Source of the DNA: Agaribacillus sp965228415
GTDB lineage: Bacteria; Bacteroidota; Bacteroidia; Cytophagales; Cyclobacteriaceae
Direction: 5' to 3'
Length of the DNA stretch: 64,000 bases
Assembly: GCA_965228415.1 (NCBI GenBank)
Contig: OZ245814.1
Location: 3,968,001-4,032,000 of the forward strand
Shown: positions 1-8,402 of the stretch, piece after piece
Numbering within the stretch: the stretch's first letter is position 1
Layout: every line of letters starts with the position of its first letter
The notes under the pieces: generated by a model
Databases searched by the model: none
Told to the model about the DNA's origin: nothing
The model's input: only the letters and a program-made list of their open reading frames with translations
Made by a program: the position numbers and the translations under genes

Positions 1-74
1 AAATGGGGACTTCAACCGGGCCATGATTCCGGATCCAAGCAGTAAATCGTGGGTCTCACGTTATTAAAAACTAC

Positions 75-2375
75 CTAACCTCCCATCATATTCGAAATAA
101 AAAATTTCGCTCCAAGTATAAGGAGTGATACCGCTACCAACAGGATAAATACTATCCACAGCGTTATTTTCTTCCATTTGGGACCTCTCCGAACTTTTCT
201 AATTCCAAATAGCCAAACCAACAATGCGGCGATCAACCCCCCAATGACCACCTTGTGGGCAATCATCATAAAATCGAATATTTTCAGGAATAAATTTATC
301 CCGCCATAGGGATTTTCGAGCACAAACACACAGTCATCGGTGAAGGTTTGTCCGGATTTAGTCCCACGAACAATAATCCCGTTATTGCCATTTTTAAGTT
401 TAATTCCCTCCCAAACAATGATGCCTTTTTCCGGGGACTTATTTGGGAACTCTACACCGTTCACTGTCAAAGATACATCGTTTAAGTTGGTGTATACTTT
501 AACCCGGGTCTCCGCCTTCTCTCTAAATATATACCTGGATGATGTTATGTGAAGTACGGGTTCGTCCGACCAGTTGGCCTTATAAAAATAGAAGGCATCT
601 TTTTTTATCTTTCGGTCATAGGTAACCATGCCCTTATCATTGATGCCATAATGGTCCCCTTCTTTTCGGAAATGGGATCCAAAATCAAACATATTCCACA
701 CAAAAGTTCCCCAGACAAAAGCGCGATCATCAAATATTTTCAGGTTTTCTTCATGATAATATGATTGCCATTCTTCAGGATGAGGCGATCCCATGGGATT
801 TGGAGGCTTTAACTCATCGGAATGCTGATAAACACTACCTCCGGCACCATACTCACTAATTCCAATCTTGTATTCAGGGAAATCCTGATGCAGTTGGTCA
901 AGGAATAACCCCATATCTTTTGGCTCCTTATAATACCAGCCGAAGTATCTGTTCCAGGCAATGGCGTCGGTAATACTGTGTATATCCGGGTGTTCCTGAG
1001 GACTGAGCATGCTTGCACCCACAGAGATCCTGTCCGGATCTTCTTTTTTAACGATAGCATTCAATTCTTCCACAAATGGTATGGGCTCCGCACCTTCGGG
1101 GTTTTGAATTTCATTGAAAATGCTCCACATCAGTATGGAAGGATGATTGAAATTTTGCCGGATTAATTCATAGAGCTGTTGTTTGGCATTTGTATGAAAT
1201 GCCTCAGTATTTTCATACCCGTTGGAACCCGGCATAAAACCGCCGGGTATTCCCACCCAGGGTAGTTCTGCCCATACTACCACACCCTTTTCATCTGTCA
1301 TATCATAGACGATTTCTGCATGTTGGTAGTGTGCCAATCGCAAGGCATTGATCCCCATTTCAAGCATGAGATCCATATCTTCACGATGATCAGCATCTGA
1401 AATGGCTGAACCTTTATCCTTACGATCCTGATGGCGGCTCACGCCTCGCAGATCAATCGGTTCCCCATTCAGGAAAAATCCTTCATTGGCATCAATATGG
1501 AAAAACCGTAAGCCTAATGGTTCGGTTTTTGAATCAATGACTGCGCCATTTTTAAGAATTTCAATCCTTACAAGGTATAGGTATGGATTTTTTTTCCCAT
1601 TCCACAAATGTGGACTTTTAATCTTGAACTGATGGATTAATGCAGTATCACCGATTGGAATTAAATTTTTGCTTTGCCGGCTGTCAACCTCGTTGCCGGA
1701 AGCATCGATAATGGATGATTTATATTCAACTTCGGCATCTGTACTGGTTTTATTCGATATTTTCGTCAACACTTCTACATCTGCACTTTCTTTACTGACA
1801 TGCTGTTGCCTGATATAAACACCCGGCGATGCAAAATCCAGCGGGGTAATACAAATAGGGTCAGTAACAATTACACTTACGGGTCGATATATCCCCCCAT
1901 AATTATTAAAATCTCCAACCAATGGAATAACCTCCAGGTTGGCCTCATTGCTAACTGTAACCTCTATGGTATTTTTTTGCCCCAGCAACAGATGATCGGT
2001 TATCTCAAAACAAAAAGCAGCGTAACCTCCTTTGTGTGTCCCCAGTTCCTGCCCGTTTAAAGTCAAAGTGGCCGTAATATTCACACCTTCAAATCGAATA
2101 AAAACTCTTCGATTACGCCATGATTCCTGTCCATCAAAACTTTTTTGATATTTTCCAATACCCCTGTAGTATTGCATCCCTTCCTGGGCATCAGATTTAT
2201 TCCAGGAATGGGGTAATGAAACCGTATCGTTAACTGATAACCCCGAAACCGATTGCCCCCGGAAGATCCAATGATCATTAAAAGGGATTTCCTGACGCCC
2301 CTGAGCTTTTAATTCCGGCGTGGCGTGAAAAAATATTGGCAGCATGAATAAGACGAAAATCAAATGGTATTTCAT
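75..2375 (-). CDS. Glycoside hydrolase family 2 (beta-galactosidase-like), membrane-anchored
   Basis: This 766-residue protein is a GH2 retaining glycosidase. It has a signal peptide (residues 1-25), a jelly-roll sugar-binding domain, an Ig-like domain and a TIM barrel. The acid/base Glu422 lies in the SIFNE motif and the nucleophile Glu508 in ISEYG. The fold and catalytic pair are clear, but the exact substrate (beta-galactoside, beta-glucuronide or beta-mannoside) cannot be read. After the barrel and a short Ig-like segment the protein ends in two hydrophobic helices separated by a basic stretch (RKVRRGPKWKK). This is unusual, because family members normally end in a soluble domain. It probably sits on the periplasmic face of the inner membrane. 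The gene stands alone in this window, and its operon may continue to the left of position 75. Confidence 0.9.
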   Translation of the reverse strand: MKYHLIFVLFMLPIFFHATPELKAQGRQEIPFNDHWIFRGQSVSGLSVNDTVSLPHSWNKSDAQEGMQYYRGIGKYQKSFDGQESWRNRRVFIRFEGVNITATLTLNGQELGTHKGGYAAFCFEITDHLLLGQKNTIEVTVSNEANLEVIPLVGDFNNYGGIYRPVSVIVTDPICITPLDFASPGVYIRQQHVSKESADVEVLTKISNKTSTDAEVEYKSSIIDASGNEVDSRQSKNLIPIGDTALIHQFKIKSPHLWNGKKNPYLYLVRIEILKNGAVIDSKTEPLGLRFFHIDANEGFFLNGEPIDLRGVSRHQDRKDKGSAISDADHREDMDLMLEMGINALRLAHYQHAEIVYDMTDEKGVVVWAELPWVGIPGGFMPGSNGYENTEAFHTNAKQQLYELIRQNFNHPSILMWSIFNEIQNPEGAEPIPFVEELNAIVKKEDPDRISVGASMLSPQEHPDIHSITDAIAWNRYFGWYYKEPKDMGLFLDQLHQDFPEYKIGISEYGAGGSVYQHSDELKPPNPMGSPHPEEWQSYYHEENLKIFDDRAFVWGTFVWNMFDFGSHFRKEGDHYGINDKGMVTYDRKIKKDAFYFYKANWSDEPVLHITSSRYIFREKAETRVKVYTNLNDVSLTVNGVEFPNKSPEKGIIVWEGIKLKNGNNGIIVRGTKSGQTFTDDCVFVLENPYGGINLFLKIFDFMMIAHKVVIGGLIAALLVWLFGIRKVRRGPKWKKITLWIVFILLVAVSLLILGAKFFISNMMGG

Positions 2376-2848
2376 ATTGAGAGATATTTTTGATCGACAT
2401 ATTTTAAAGCAATCACATCAGCATAATTAAGGTTTATGACCGAATGATATATATACTTTGTTCTAAAACTGTAAAACCTCAGATTGGAATTGCGTTTAAA
2501 GACAAAAGCCGGCTCAATTCATAGACACTGTAACCCTCCCCTTAAAATTCACCCAAGCCTACACGGAAAACCGCAGTAATGGCGGGCCACATGCGATCCG
2601 CAAACCAGACCCCGGCAACGGTCCGCATCACTCACATAAATTATGTGCTTTGAATAATCAATGTAACTCATTAATTTGAATCTTCCAATGGGTGCGAGTC
2701 CGGCAAGTGCCGGGACCGCATCGTAAAGCCAGACAAGTGTCAACTTCCCAAATGACGGTTTGGATAGCTGTAGATCTGATAAAAGATCTATAGTACATTC
2801 CCGTTATTGATTTAAACATTGTACCTGGCACTTAGCACAATCTAACTT
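2376..2848. other. Intergenic region between divergent genes, no gene seen
   Basis: This 473-bp spacer separates the GH2 gene from the divergent nucleoside hydrolase gene, so it must hold both promoters. Two small symmetric elements are visible: an odd-centred palindrome CACATAA-A-TTATGTG at 2633-2647 and a 7-bp inverted repeat (TAGATCT/AGATCTA) at 2771-2790, about 60 bp before the hydrolase start. Either could be an operator. No convincing coding sequence or tRNA was found. Confidence 0.5.
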
Positions 2849-3859
2849 ATGATAAAGATGAGAATATTAGCGTTTATATTATTGTTTTTAGGATTTTCAG
2901 CCTCCTCCTGCGCTTCGGCCAACCTGAAGAGCCGGATAGCGCCATCAAAAAAGAAGTTGCCGGTTATCTTCGATACTGATACGAATAATGAACTGGATGA
3001 CCAGCATGCCATGGCATACCTGTTTGCCAACAGGGATTTTTTCGACATAAAAGCGATAACCGTGAATGCCACCAGAAGTGGTGATGATATCGACAAGCAT
3101 TTTGATGAAGCCAAACGAATAATGACACTTTTTCAAGTAAATAATGAAATACCATTGTTAAAAGGAGCCGATAAATCATTTACTGAAATCGAGGGTGACT
3201 TGAGCAATCCGTATTTTGATGGATTCAAGGCAGTGAATTTTATAATATCCGAAGCAAAAAAACATAAACGGGATAAACTGATAGTAATAGCCGTTGGTAA
3301 ACTCACCAATTTGGCGCTTGCTTTAAAAAAAGATCCATCAATTGCAGGGCACATTCGTTTGGTTTGGTTAGGAGCCAATTATCCTGAGCCCGGAGAATAT
3401 AATCTGGTAAATGATATTGAATCGATGAATTATGTCCTGAAAACGAATATTGAATTCGAAATGGTTACTGTTCGTTATGGAAAACCTTCCGGAACAGATG
3501 CTGTCAGGGTTACCCAACAAGAAGTGAACGAAAACATGCCGGGTATGGGTCCGAAAATTACCGATCCAATCATTGGCAGGCACGGCGGTAAATTCGACAA
3601 CTTTGGTGACTACTCGGTAAACCTTTTTACCCATATCGATTATCATGGCGACCCACCCTCAAGAGCGCTTTTTGATATGGCCGCAGTAGCCATAGTCAAA
3701 AACCCGAAATGGGCAGAATCATCAACTATTTCCTGCCCGGTAATGATTGATGAAAATTGGGTAGAACAACCCGATAACGCTCGAAAAATTGTCCTTTGGG
3801 AAAACTTTGAAAAAGATAAAATAATTGCTGACTTCTATAGTAGTTTGAAGAAGTTCTAA
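2849..3859 (+). CDS. Lipoprotein nucleoside hydrolase-like protein
   Basis: This 336-residue protein belongs to the inosine-uridine nucleoside hydrolase (IUNH) superfamily. The N-terminus carries a lipoprotein signal with the acceptor Cys at about residue 21 (SASSCAS). The calcium-binding Asp cluster follows as DTDTNNELDDQHA near residues 42-54, in the position typical of the family. Members cleave N-glycosidic bonds of nucleosides. Many Bacteroidota versions are secreted, lie in polysaccharide loci and have no proven substrate. The decayed phosphatase fragment follows directly downstream. Extracellular ribosyl hydrolysis is an inference. The fold assignment is firm, the substrate unknown. 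Confidence 0.85.
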   Translation: MIKMRILAFILLFLGFSASSCASANLKSRIAPSKKKLPVIFDTDTNNELDDQHAMAYLFANRDFFDIKAITVNATRSGDDIDKHFDEAKRIMTLFQVNNEIPLLKGADKSFTEIEGDLSNPYFDGFKAVNFIISEAKKHKRDKLIVIAVGKLTNLALALKKDPSIAGHIRLVWLGANYPEPGEYNLVNDIESMNYVLKTNIEFEMVTVRYGKPSGTDAVRVTQQEVNENMPGMGPKITDPIIGRHGGKFDNFGDYSVNLFTHIDYHGDPPSRALFDMAAVAIVKNPKWAESSTISCPVMIDENWVEQPDNARKIVLWENFEKDKIIADFYSSLKKF

Positions 3860-3984
3860 ACAAAATAAATGCCGTTACTGCATTCAAGAGCTACTGATAA
3901 AATTGATATTTTGGGTGGGCAATCCCACATTAAAAACAGATACCTATATAGCGATCGTTTTGTTACAATTGCGGTAGTATCTGC

Positions 3985-4385
3985 GCTTTATCATCAGAAA
4001 TATGATAACGTTAAGCTCAAGAAAGAAGACAGGCTCGGCTATTGAAATTTTTTGAAAAAGATGTTTGATCCCCACGACGACAATCAAAAGATTGAATGCA
4101 AGATACGAAACCTTATTGATGCGCCTTCAGATCGCAATCGTGGTGGGAATTTCGTCTCGGATTCCATCTCCAACGCCGGCAGGCCTTACGCCTGCAGCAT
4201 TCCCAGGATTAAAACTTTGCTGGATGCTGACATTCTTTTTCTACACGACAACGGTCAGCCCATTCGAGGCTGCCGAAGGATCAGCGCCAGTGAATGGACT
4301 GGTCGATGTTATGCCAGGACAGAAGGTTTTAATGGTTGCCAATGATGGCAAATAAGTTGACTCTCAAATATTAACTACACGCTGA
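3985..4385 (+). pseudogene. Decayed copy of the 3' end of the PhoD-like phosphatase gene
   Basis: This stretch aligns with the last ~130 codons of the phosphatase gene ending at 16167, at roughly five identical bases in six by eye, on the same strand. Shared landmarks are the reading KIRNLIDAPSDR and DNGQPIRGCR. It cannot be translated through. A Trp codon has become TGA at 4043-4045, about 11 bases are missing near 4275-4290 (which shifts the frame), and a Gln codon has become TAA near 4353. No upstream part of the gene is present. Homology continues past the stop into the terminator hairpin, so the copied unit is gene end plus terminator. Confidence 0.85.
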
Positions 4386-4413
4386 GAATCAATATTCTCT
4401 AAAAAACACAAAC

Positions 4414-4445
4414 GTGCCGGCAGCGGAAAATACTGTTGCCGGCAC
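4414..4445. terminator. Hairpin terminator, probably bidirectional
   Basis: GTGCCGGCA (4414-4422) pairs perfectly with TGCCGGCAC (4437-4445) around a 14-base loop. It lies between the phosphatase remnant (+) and the methyltransferase (-), which converge here. On the minus strand the stem is followed by a T-rich run (GTTTGTGTTTTTT), so it is a good terminator for the methyltransferase. It is the duplicate of the hairpin at 16195-16223. Confidence 0.7.
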
Positions 4446-4455
4446 ATTGTCCTCC

Positions 4456-5301
4456 TTAACTTTTAGATGCAACAGTAAAAATTACATTGTCACCATTCCA
4501 AAGACCATCTTCAGGTAAAATATCATCTCTATGCATGATGTTATTAAAACCGGCCTCTTTTAATAACAGTTCTAAATCTTCCTGATTGAAAAAATGCGTC
4601 CAAAAACGATATGTTTCAATGTTTTCATTAGAATCAATTATGTTGTGCTGATACAATATTATCTTTTGTTCTTCATATACAAATGATTCTGAAAGCGCCA
4701 AATAGGGTGTGTTTTTCCAAAAACCACGATCGCACACTTCCCAATTTTTCGATATTTTTTTCTGCTCAATGTTGTTATCTTTTAGCACATCAAATATAAG
4801 TTTTCCATTTGGTTTCAAGCTTTCATGAGCCTTTTGTAGAAGATTTATTCTTTCTTGTGGAAGTAGTACACCAAAGTCGGCATATATGAGCAGCACTAAA
4901 TCGTACTTCTCCTTTTGTAATTCAAGTTCCAGGTAACTGGCATTGATATACATTATGTCTAGTTCTTTTGTTTGGGCCGAATTGCGGGCATAGTCAATAG
5001 CGTTTTTTGAAATATCCACACCAGTAACTTTATGACCCTTTTGGGCAAAAATCTCAGAATAAATACCTGGACCACAACCTAGATCAAGAATACTCAATTT
5101 ATTCAATTTGGTATATAAACCTAAAATCCATTCAATTGTAATCAAGATATTTATTCTCTTTCTGCTGGCAAGGTCAACATCAGGGTCAAGGTGAATACTC
5201 AATAATTGTTTGGAAATGTGTGGGTCGGTCCACATAAAGGATGTTCCTTTTTCATAAATGGTTGGCTTCTCAGACTTTAATAATATATCTGTAATTTTCA
5301 T
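4456..5301 (-). CDS. Class I SAM-dependent methyltransferase
   Basis: This 281-residue cytosolic protein has a Rossmann-type methyltransferase core. Motif I is LDLGCGPGIYSE near residues 95-106, followed by an acidic motif II (GVDISKNAID) and a motif IV-like LVLLIYADFG. No signal peptide or extra domain is visible. The fold is typical of small-molecule methyltransferases (UbiE/Tam-like superfamily), and the acceptor cannot be deduced. It is a single gene ending at a shared hairpin, and its neighbours give no pathway clue. Confidence 0.85.
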   Translation of the reverse strand: MKITDILLKSEKPTIYEKGTSFMWTDPHISKQLLSIHLDPDVDLASRKRINILITIEWILGLYTKLNKLSILDLGCGPGIYSEIFAQKGHKVTGVDISKNAIDYARNSAQTKELDIMYINASYLELELQKEKYDLVLLIYADFGVLLPQERINLLQKAHESLKPNGKLIFDVLKDNNIEQKKISKNWEVCDRGFWKNTPYLALSESFVYEEQKIILYQHNIIDSNENIETYRFWTHFFNQEDLELLLKEAGFNNIMHRDDILPEDGLWNGDNVIFTVASKS

Positions 5302-5562
5302 TTTATTTTGTTTTAATTGACAATCCCTTTATTAGAGATATATGAAATTTTATTTGCTAAAAATGTACGCACAGAAACAAGAATCAACGGTTTTCTTACC
5401 GATGACTTAGCGTATTTTCCCAGAGTTGGGATTCAGATATGTATTATAAAGTTTTCAAAGCACTGCAAATGTAAAAAAACAGTTTTGAATTTTAAAGATA
5501 TGTCAAAATTGAAGCTGATTATTTTCAGCACTGCGAGAAAGGATACAACCCCAGAATTTCTC

Positions 5563-5940
5563 TTAACATTTACTGGAAAGCCCTTGCTTAAAATCCACGT
5601 ATATCAATTCCAATTTTGGTATTTGAGCCCATTTTCTGAAGCTGGATGTTGCAGCAACCCTAACATCCGCTTTTTGCTCATGCTTATGATAATACTTGAC
5701 GATAATGATATTAGATTGTTTGCAGGCATATTCAAATGTAAACTGGTTATCTTTGGCAATCCCCGATAAAATGTCATTGTATTGGGCATCATTCATTCCC
5801 GGTATTTTAATGATCACCATACTTTGGTTTCCAACTTCTTGGCCCTTCACAAAAGTGATGTTTGCAAAGGTAAATAGCAGGGATATAAATATACAGGCAC
5901 AGAATCTTGTTCGGATGTATTGATAATTGGAGACTGTCAT
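5563..5940 (-). CDS. Small secreted protein of unknown function
   Basis: I take the start at the internal ATG (MTVSNYQY), giving 125 residues, because it places a signal peptide (hydrophobic core FISLLFTFANITFV, cleavage after VKGQ) at the N-terminus. A longer reading from 6000 adds an unlikely hydrophilic leader. The mature part has an IIKIPGMNDAQYNDILSGI segment that recalls heavy-metal-associated-like beta-alpha-beta folds, but no CxxC metal site is present. I recognise no family. It stands alone. Confidence 0.55.
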   Translation of the reverse strand: MTVSNYQYIRTRFCACIFISLLFTFANITFVKGQEVGNQSMVIIKIPGMNDAQYNDILSGIAKDNQFTFEYACKQSNIIIVKYYHKHEQKADVRVAATSSFRKWAQIPKLELIYVDFKQGLSSKC

Positions 5941-6000
5941 TGATCTGGAGTTTAAATTATTCAGGTTAATACAAGTAAGCGTGATGATGTAGTATACCAA

Positions 6001-6420
6001 CTAGTCACAATCACTAAAGCTACATACAACGAATTGAAAAGATATTGCCAGAAATCAGGTTTTAGAGTGATCTTCATCATTCCAATTTCTTTAAGCTACC
6101 ATTTTCAGGACCCTTTTAAAAATACCCTACCCGGAAAATTACCTATTTAAAACCTTCGAAAAAACAAGTGTAACTCTCGAAGCAAGTGGGAATAGTAGCA
6201 ACAGTTTCTTTACGTTTGCGGTAGTGCCAGCGTGATTTGGAAGTAGCATGCATGGCTTTTTTATTAAAGTTTTTTGATCAATATATTGATAATAATACCT
6301 AATTTGCCATCAGGATTAAATCCCGGACGTTTGATCATTCGGCTGAATTGGGCTTTTCAGGAACGTTCAACCAAGTGTATTAAAGGGAGGTTGTAAATCT
6401 TTAATAGCCAAAAAGCTACA
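6001..6420. other. Intergenic region, no gene seen
   Basis: About 420-480 bp separate the small secreted protein from the divergent ECF sigma gene. The region must contain the sigma gene's promoter. I see AT-rich sequence without a credible open reading frame, RNA gene or strong repeat. Confidence 0.5.
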
Positions 6421-7074
6421 ATGAAAGCACTTTCAAAATTAGTTATCTCTCCCAAAGAAGAACTAAAAAAAGCGGCACTTCCTTCGAAAAAATTAACACA
6501 CAAAGAAGTACTAAGTGGTCTGGAAAAGGGCGATGAATCTGTATTGGGATACGTCTATAACCAGCATGTCCACGATCTGTTTAGATTCGGAAGCCAAATC
6601 TCCTCTAACAAGGAAATTGTAAAAGATTGTATTCAGGACGTTTTTTTAACCCTGATAAAACGCAATAATACAGGACTTGGAAAAATCAACTCTATAAAAT
6701 CATATCTCTACAAATCACTTTACCGGGCGATTATTGAAAAGATACGGACAGAACGTAAATATCTGCTTGAACATCCTGTATTAGATAATTTGGATGGCTT
6801 TGAGATCGAGATCTCAAACGAATCAAAAATGATAGACGCAGAAGCCTATCGCCAGAAAGTCATTAAGGTAAATGAAGAATTAAAGCATTTATCAAAGCGC
6901 CAGAAACAGGCTATTTTATTGTTTTATTACGACGGATTTTCGCAACAGGAAATTGCGGACCTGATGAATCTCAAAAATCAGAATTCGGTTACAAAACTTG
7001 TACGAAGAGGTTTGGACTCCATTCGGAAAAATATAATTATATCACTGTTGCCGCTAATAAACATAATGAGTTGA
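6421..7074 (+). CDS. ECF RNA polymerase sigma factor (FecI-type, Bacteroidota)
   Basis: This 217-residue protein has region 2 (LFRFGSQI..DCIQDVFLTL, residues ~50-85) and region 4 (LSKRQKQAILLFYYDGFSQQEIADLM, ~158-185). This layout matches sigma factors that partner FecR anti-sigma proteins. The next genes are FecR (7213), an STN-containing SusC (8403) and SusD (11865), the standard order of cell-surface-signalling uptake loci. It probably directs transcription of the SusC/SusD operon when the receptor binds its ligand. It has a longer N-terminal extension (~35 residues) than many relatives. Confidence 0.9.
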   Translation: MKALSKLVISPKEELKKAALPSKKLTHKEVLSGLEKGDESVLGYVYNQHVHDLFRFGSQISSNKEIVKDCIQDVFLTLIKRNNTGLGKINSIKSYLYKSLYRAIIEKIRTERKYLLEHPVLDNLDGFEIEISNESKMIDAEAYRQKVIKVNEELKHLSKRQKQAILLFYYDGFSQQEIADLMNLKNQNSVTKLVRRGLDSIRKNIIISLLPLINIMS

Positions 7075-7158
7075 CTACCTGCAAACTCATCATTTTTTCA
7101 TGATTTCATAAATTTCTTTCTAAAATTCTTTCAAAATGGGAGGATTTGATTTTGGCAC

Positions 7159-7178
7159 CCCTCTTTATTATTAGAGGG
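7159..7178 (+). promoter_or_regulatory. Small hairpin between sigma and FecR genes
   Basis: CCCTCT (7159-7164) pairs with AGAGGG (7173-7178) around an 8-base loop in the 138-bp gap between the sigma and fecR genes. No T-run follows, so it is a weak terminator at best. It may set the sigma to anti-sigma ratio. Its role is not established. Confidence 0.4.
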
Positions 7179-7212
7179 TAAACCAAAATCTTACAGACAT
7201 TTTGAAGATGCG

Positions 7213-8247
7213 ATGAATTACGAGCACTACAACACCATAGATTTTATTAAGGATGAATATTTTATCCGTTGGGTAAAAGATCCGGATGAGCAATCGGAAA
7301 AGTTTTGGAAGATGTGGATGGGAAAACATCCTGAAAAAAGGGAGGAAGTAATGCATGCCCGAAATATGATTGCCGATCTTGGCTACAAACACGACCCGAA
7401 GCTGAGCGAACAGGATTATTTGGAAATGTTTGAAGGCATACTGAAAAAGAGTCGCCAGAAGTCTCTGAAAAAACCATCATTTAATGACACTATTTTATCC
7501 AGAGCGTTAAAAATAGCCGCGGTGGTCGTCCTCGTTCTCGGATCAGTCTTCACGCTGATGGAACTCAAACCAGCGCGCAAACCACCTACCATCACCTCGG
7601 TTTTTGTGAGTAAAAAAAGTCCGGTTGGCCAGAAAATTATAACCTGGCTCGACGATGGCACCAAGGTTCACCTTAACGCGGGATCAGATATCAGGTACGC
7701 TGAAAAATTCTCAGACTCACTACGTTTAATTCATCTGCGTGGTGAAGCATATTTTGAAGTGACAAGAGATCCTTCCAGGCCTTTTGTGGTCAAAACCGGC
7801 AAGGTTAAAACCACCGTGCTCGGAACAGCATTCAACGTCAAAGCCTATCCGGACGAAAACAAGATTGATGTGGCGGTGGCAGAAGGGAAAGTAAAAGTGG
7901 AAAATGAAAACAGCCTCTCAACTACTTTTCAGCATACCGTTACCCGAAATCAAATGGCCTCTTTCGATATCTCCAACCAATTGGCCACAAAGCAGGAATT
8001 TGATCCGAATGAAGTTTTCGCGTGGACAAAAGGGATTATTCATTTCAACCGCGCTGACATTAATGAAATTATCACGACGCTGGAAAGATGGTATGGTGTC
8101 ACCTTTGTGGTAACTCGTCCCCTGAACCTGGACAAGGATTTTACCATTACTTATGAGAATAAACCACTAACTGAAATATTAAAAGGCCTGAGTTTTGCCT
8201 TTGATTTCGAATTTGAAATAAATGATAAAACTGTCACCCTAAATTAA
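7213..8247 (+). CDS. FecR-family anti-sigma factor
   Basis: This 344-residue inner-membrane protein has a cytosolic sigma-binding N-terminus (~1-95), one transmembrane helix (IAAVVVLVLGSVFTLM, ~97-115), the periplasmic FecR domain (WLDDGTKVHLNAGSDIRY, then VKTTVLGTAFNVKAY) and a C-terminal STN-like DUF4974 domain (~275-344). It should hold the sigma factor encoded at 6421 and release it when the STN domain of the SusC at 8403 signals across the periplasm. Gene order sigma-fecR-susC-susD supports this. No anomalies were seen. Confidence 0.92.
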   Translation: MNYEHYNTIDFIKDEYFIRWVKDPDEQSEKFWKMWMGKHPEKREEVMHARNMIADLGYKHDPKLSEQDYLEMFEGILKKSRQKSLKKPSFNDTILSRALKIAAVVVLVLGSVFTLMELKPARKPPTITSVFVSKKSPVGQKIITWLDDGTKVHLNAGSDIRYAEKFSDSLRLIHLRGEAYFEVTRDPSRPFVVKTGKVKTTVLGTAFNVKAYPDENKIDVAVAEGKVKVENENSLSTTFQHTVTRNQMASFDISNQLATKQEFDPNEVFAWTKGIIHFNRADINEIITTLERWYGVTFVVTRPLNLDKDFTITYENKPLTEILKGLSFAFDFEFEINDKTVTLN

Positions 8248-8402
8248 TATAGCCTATGACCTATAAAAATACGAGCTAACCAATCAAACTATTTTTCGGA
8301 TAAAGTACCCCATGCAGCTTGAAGTTCATTGGGGAATGCCTTGTAAGCATGCATGAGGTACGGGTTCCTGATAATTATTTCTTACCAAAAACCTTTTTAA
8401 TT

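Noticed and set aside
2549..2743. 64-codon minus-strand frame in the GH2/nucleoside hydrolase spacer
   Set aside because: No family resemblance and no ribosome site. The region is better read as a promoter spacer.
5317..5769. 150-codon open frame on the + strand
   Set aside because: It overlaps the secreted protein at 5563-5940 on the other strand, has no signal, domain or promoter logic, and its composition is like a chance frame.
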